Positions 6,304-8,966 of a DNA stretch of 8,966 bases are shown here, piece after piece; the stretch's first letter is position 1, and every line of letters begins with the position of its first letter. A model generated the notes under the pieces. That model was not told where the DNA came from. It saw only the letters and a program-made list of their open reading frames with translations, and did not search any database. A program made the translations under genes and the position numbers. Origin of the DNA: Gammaproteobacteria bacterium (GTDB lineage: Bacteria > Pseudomonadota > Gammaproteobacteria > Steroidobacterales > Steroidobacteraceae); the NCBI GenBank assembly GCA_003162555.1, contig PMNQ01000025.1:1-8966 (forward strand), read 5' to 3'.

Positions 6304-8356
6304 CGCGTTTCTCAGGCGGCAGGTACATCTTGTCGCCGGGCTTGATGCCAAAGGCCTCGTAGAAGGCTGGCTGGTTCATCAACGGCAGCAGACCGCGCAA
6401 CGGCTCGGGCGAATGCGGATCCGTTTTCATTTCCAGGATCGCTTCGTTGGTGCGGATCTTCTGCATCCAGATGTGGGTGAACCCCATATAAAAACGCTGG
6501 TCGCCACTCAGGCCGTCGAGCACAGGCGCGGGCTTGCCGCCCCGTGAAATCTGATACGCCTTGTAAGCGATGGCGAGGCCGGAGTTGTCGGCAATGTTCT
6601 CGCCGAGCGTAAGTTCCCCGTTGACGTGGAAGCCCGGCACCGGTTCGCGCGCCGAGTACTGCGCGACCAGCATGCTGGTCTTCGCCTTGAAGCGCTTGTA
6701 GTCGTCCTTCGTGAACCAGCCAGGCGTGCCGAGCAGGTTGCCGTTGCCGTCGTACTGACTGCCTTCGTCGTCGAAACCGTGGCTGATCTCGTGGCCGATG
6801 ACCGAGCCGATGCTGCCGTAGTTGACCGCGTCATCCGCCGCCGGGTTGAACAGCGGCGGCCGCAGAACTGCAGCGGGAAACACGATCTCATTCATTTCCG
6901 GGTTGTAGTAGGCGTTGACCGTCTGCGGCGTCATGAACCACTCGTTGCGGTCGATCGGCTTGCCGAGTTTCTTCAGGTTGCGGTTGGATTCGAATACGCG
7001 CGCCGCCAGCACGTTGCCCATCAGGTCATCATGTGTGGTGGAAAGCGCGCTGTAATCCCGCCAGGTGACGGGATACCCAATCTTGGGCGTGAACTTGGCC
7101 AGCTTCTCCTGCGCCTTCTGCTTCGTATCCGGGCTCATCCAGTCGAGCTTGTCGATGTCCTCGCGGTAGGCGGCGAGCAGGTTTTTCACCAACTGGTCCA
7201 TGCGCGCCTTGGACTCCGGCGGGAAATACCGCGCCACGTAGATCTTGCCGAGCGCTTCGCCCATTGAGACCTCGACCAGGCCGACGCCGCGTTTCCAGCG
7301 CGGCCTGTTCTGCGGAACATCGCTTAGCGCCGTGCCATAAAACGCAAAATTCTCGTCCACGAAAGCCTTCGGCAGGTACGGCGCCAGGTCGCTCAACAAA
7401 TGCCAGCGGAAATAGGTCTTCCACACCGGCAGCGGCGTGCTGGCCAGCAGTGCGGCGAAGCTGGTCATGTAGCTCGGCTGCTTGATGACCAGGTAATCGG
7501 TCGCGCCGGCGACACCGGAAGCCTTCAGATAGGCTGGCCAGTCGAAACCCGGGGCCAGCTTCGCCAGCTTCGCGAATTCGTATTTGTTGTAGGTCTTGAC
7601 AGGATTCCGGTTGTCGACCTTGGTCCACTGCACTTTGGCCAGGGCCGTCTCGAGCGCAAAGATCTGCCTGGCCTCATCGGCCGCGTTGCTGTCGCCGGCC
7701 AGCTTCAGCATCGACTCCACATGCTTCAGGTATTGATCGCGCGCCTGCTTGAGCTTGGCATCGTTCTGCAGGTAGTAGTCCCGGTCAGGGAGCCCGAGAC
7801 CATCCTGGCCGAGGTCGTACACGTAGCGGGTCGCATCCTTTGCATCCTGATGCACCTGTGGCGAGAACGGTGCGGGCACGCCGATGAGGTTGAAGTGCGC
7901 GATCAGCGCAGCGATCTGCTGTTTGTCCTTCAGCGCATCGATCGCAGCGAACTCCTTCGCCAGCGGCGTCACGCCCAGCTTCTCGACCGCGGCCTCGTCC
8001 ATGAAGGTGGCGTACAGGTCGGCAATCTTCTGCTGGTCCGGATCGGCCGGATCCGCGTGCTTCTGCAATCCCTCGATGATGGCGCGCGCCTGTTCCCGCG
8101 CATCATCGACCAGCTTGTCCCAGGGATCGTAGCTGACCTTGTCCGGCGGAATCTGGAAGCTCGCCAGCCACTTGCCGTTGACGTGCTGGTAGAAATCGTC
8201 CTGCAGGCGGACGCTGTCGTCGATGTACTGCAGTTCGATGCCTGAACCCAGCGGCGCTGGCTGCGCGCTGGCCGTGGGTGGCGTGCTGGCACTGTGCTGC
8301 TGGCTGCAAGCGCTGGCAAGGACTGTGGCCGCGACCGCTACGATCAGATATTTCAT
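6290..8356 (-). CDS. M13 family zinc metallopeptidase lipoprotein (neprilysin/PepO-like)
   Basis: The 688-residue enzyme is a full-length M13 endopeptidase, a family that cleaves small oligopeptides within a closed chamber. An N-terminal lipoprotein signal ends at Cys17 (LASAC), with Ser at +2, so it is probably anchored to the outer membrane facing the periplasm. The N-terminal domain begins at about 44 with DDSVRLQDDFYQHVNGKW. The catalytic domain shows NAYYNPEMNEIVFPAAVL (481-498), the zinc motif HEISH (522-526) with catalytic Glu523, and GENIADNSG (585-593), which supplies the third ligand Glu586 and Asp590. The substrate-binding Arg is probably Arg654 in PEPLRGLLPLMN. The C-terminus, GDKMYLPPEKRVSLW, has the terminal Trp typical of the family. 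A GGGGAA motif four bases upstream of the ATG is a fair ribosome binding site. The gene faces the response regulator and shares its last 14 bases; no shared pathway is implied. The natural substrate is unknown. Confidence 0.96.
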   Translation of the reverse strand: MKYLIVAVAATVLASACSQQHSASTPPTASAQPAPLGSGIELQYIDDSVRLQDDFYQHVNGKWLASFQIPPDKVSYDPWDKLVDDAREQARAIIEGLQKHADPADPDQQKIADLYATFMDEAAVEKLGVTPLAKEFAAIDALKDKQQIAALIAHFNLIGVPAPFSPQVHQDAKDATRYVYDLGQDGLGLPDRDYYLQNDAKLKQARDQYLKHVESMLKLAGDSNAADEARQIFALETALAKVQWTKVDNRNPVKTYNKYEFAKLAKLAPGFDWPAYLKASGVAGATDYLVIKQPSYMTSFAALLASTPLPVWKTYFRWHLLSDLAPYLPKAFVDENFAFYGTALSDVPQNRPRWKRGVGLVEVSMGEALGKIYVARYFPPESKARMDQLVKNLLAAYREDIDKLDWMSPDTKQKAQEKLAKFTPKIGYPVTWRDYSALSTTHDDLMGNVLAARVFESNRNLKKLGKPIDRNEWFMTPQTVNAYYNPEMNEIVFPAAVLRPPLFNPAADDAVNYGSIGSVIGHEISHGFDDEGSQYDGNGNLLGTPGWFTKDDYKRFKAKTSMLVAQYSAREPVPGFHVNGELTLGENIADNSGLAIAYKAYQISRGGKPAPVLDGLSGDQRFYMGFTHIWMQKIRTNEAILEMKTDPHSPEPLRGLLPLMNQPAFYEAFGIKPGDKMYLPPEKRVSLW

Positions 8357-8360
8357 GAGC

Positions 8361-8366
8361 TTCCCC
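8361..8366 (-). promoter_or_regulatory. Ribosome binding site of the M13 peptidase gene
   Basis: On the reverse strand GGGGAA lies four bases before the ATG at 8356. It supports the start that yields an intact lipoprotein signal peptide. No convincing -35/-10 pair is seen further upstream in the divergent spacer. Confidence 0.5.
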
Positions 8367-8448
8367 GCGAATCGGTTTTCGCTATTGTTAAGGTCTATTC
8401 TCGCACAATCGCGCTGGGCGTAGCAGCACGAGATCAGTATGCGGCGCC

Positions 8449-8457
8449 TGTTAGAAT
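8449..8457 (+). promoter_or_regulatory. Extended -10 promoter for the trmO-like gene
   Basis: TGTTAGAAT is an extended -10 (TGn followed by TAGAAT, five of six matches to TATAAT). The expected -35 position has no recognisable box, which is common for extended -10 promoters. A start near 8464 would leave a leader of about 15 bases holding only the ribosome binding site. Confidence 0.45.
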
Positions 8458-8469
8458 CGATTTTGCCAC

Positions 8470-8475
8470 GGAGGT
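8470..8475 (+). promoter_or_regulatory. Ribosome binding site of the trmO-like gene
   Basis: GGAGGT lies three bases before the ATG at 8479. It is a strong Shine-Dalgarno match with short spacing and supports the start that gives the family N-terminus MEPIGFVRAP. Confidence 0.65.
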
Positions 8476-8478
8476 TCC

Positions 8479-8964
8479 ATGGAACCCATCGGCTTCGTAC
8501 GCGCGCCGCTGGAATCGAAAGCCGAAGCCGCGCGCCAGCCCGCGGCCGCCACCGGTACTCATGGGCGCATTGAGCTGCTCGCAGGCCACAATTTCGAGCA
8601 CGCGCTCGATGATCTCGCCGGCTGGGAATACATCTGGGTCATCTTCCACTTTCATCTCAATGAAGGCTGGCGGCCCAAGGTCCTGCCACCACGCAGCACC
8701 ACGGGGCGCAAAGGCGTGTTCGCGACGCGCTCGCCACATCGCCCCAACGCGCTCGGCCTGTCGGCGGTGCGGCTGGAGCGCATCGACGGGTTGACGCTGC
8801 ACCTGGGCGAACACGACATGCTTGACGGTACGCCGGTACTCGACATCAAGCCTTACGTCGCCTACACCGATGCGCACCCGCAGGCGCGCAGCGGCTGGCT
8901 CGAGGACGCGGGCTGCGCGGCCAGCGGCGCTTCGGCGAGCGGCGTCACGCCCGCGGATCCGTAG
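8479..8964 (+). CDS. trmO: TrmO/TsaA-type tRNA (t6A37) N6-methyltransferase, short form
   Basis: The family uses S-adenosylmethionine to methylate N6-threonylcarbamoyladenosine at position 37 of threonine tRNAs, fine-tuning decoding in the cytoplasm. The 161-residue product has the family hallmarks in order: PIGFVRAP near the start, GRIEL (29-33), LAGWEYIWVIFHFH (46-59), RKGVFATRSPHRPNALGLS (77-95) and DMLDGTPVLDIKPYVAYTD (113-131). These make a complete TsaA beta-barrel domain. Escherichia coli TrmO is about 235 residues and has an extra C-terminal domain. Here the protein stops about 30 residues after the core, in a low-complexity Ala/Ser/Gly tail, so that domain is absent. The TAG lies two bases from the window end and the reading frame is intact. 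The gene is divergent from the M13 peptidase with a 122-base spacer. The family call is firm; activity and the exact tRNA target are inferred from the family. Confidence 0.88.
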   Translation: MEPIGFVRAPLESKAEAARQPAAATGTHGRIELLAGHNFEHALDDLAGWEYIWVIFHFHLNEGWRPKVLPPRSTTGRKGVFATRSPHRPNALGLSAVRLERIDGLTLHLGEHDMLDGTPVLDIKPYVAYTDAHPQARSGWLEDAGCAASGASASGVTPADP

Positions 8965-8966
8965 AC

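Noticed and set aside
4963..6351. 462-residue open frame on the minus strand
   Set aside because: It is antisense to the GGDEF and EAL domains. Its composition reflects codon bias of the true strand and it has no domain or plausible start context.
6626..8245. Plus-strand open frames within the M13 peptidase
   Set aside because: The minus strand encodes a complete M13 peptidase with HEISH, GENIAD and a lipoprotein signal. The plus-strand frames have no recognisable features.

Overview
This is a GC-rich, densely coded bacterial window. It holds six protein genes and no RNA genes, mobile elements or CRISPR. Lipoprotein signal peptides, a periplasmic sensor kinase, c-di-GMP enzymes and an M13 peptidase lipoprotein suggest a Gram-negative proteobacterium. 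The protein styles resemble gammaproteobacteria of the Xanthomonadales/Nevskiales/Steroidobacterales kind, but that placement is inference from family resemblance only.

Layout: (1) 1-830, minus strand, a membrane fatty acid desaturase cut by the window edge just before its third histidine box. (2) 831-1043, a divergent spacer containing two nested perfect inverted repeats. (3) 1044-2285, plus strand, a lipoprotein with seven FG-GAP/VCBS-type calcium-binding repeats, probably one seven-bladed beta-propeller. (4) 2286-2476, a spacer with hairpins and a short direct repeat. (5) 2477-4369 and 4366-6303, plus strand, a translationally coupled pair: a CHASE4-like/HAMP sensor histidine kinase with an unusual H-box, then a response regulator carrying GGDEF and EAL domains. 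(6) 6290-8356, minus strand, an M13 (neprilysin/PepO-like) zinc metallopeptidase lipoprotein whose 3' end overlaps the regulator. (7) 8357-8478, a divergent promoter region. (8) 8479-8964, plus strand, a short TrmO/TsaA-type tRNA methyltransferase.

The clearest functional unit is the kinase-regulator pair. An envelope signal sensed in the periplasm would be passed by phosphotransfer to the receiver domain, which would tune c-di-GMP synthesis and/or breakdown. The other genes look like separate transcription units: membrane lipid unsaturation, a surface or periplasmic propeller, envelope peptide turnover and tRNA modification. I see no compelling evidence of a wholly new multi-gene system. The most unusual points are the HNLGN-type kinase core, the enlarged receiver domain, the nested inverted repeats upstream of the desaturase and the TrmO protein without its C-terminal domain.
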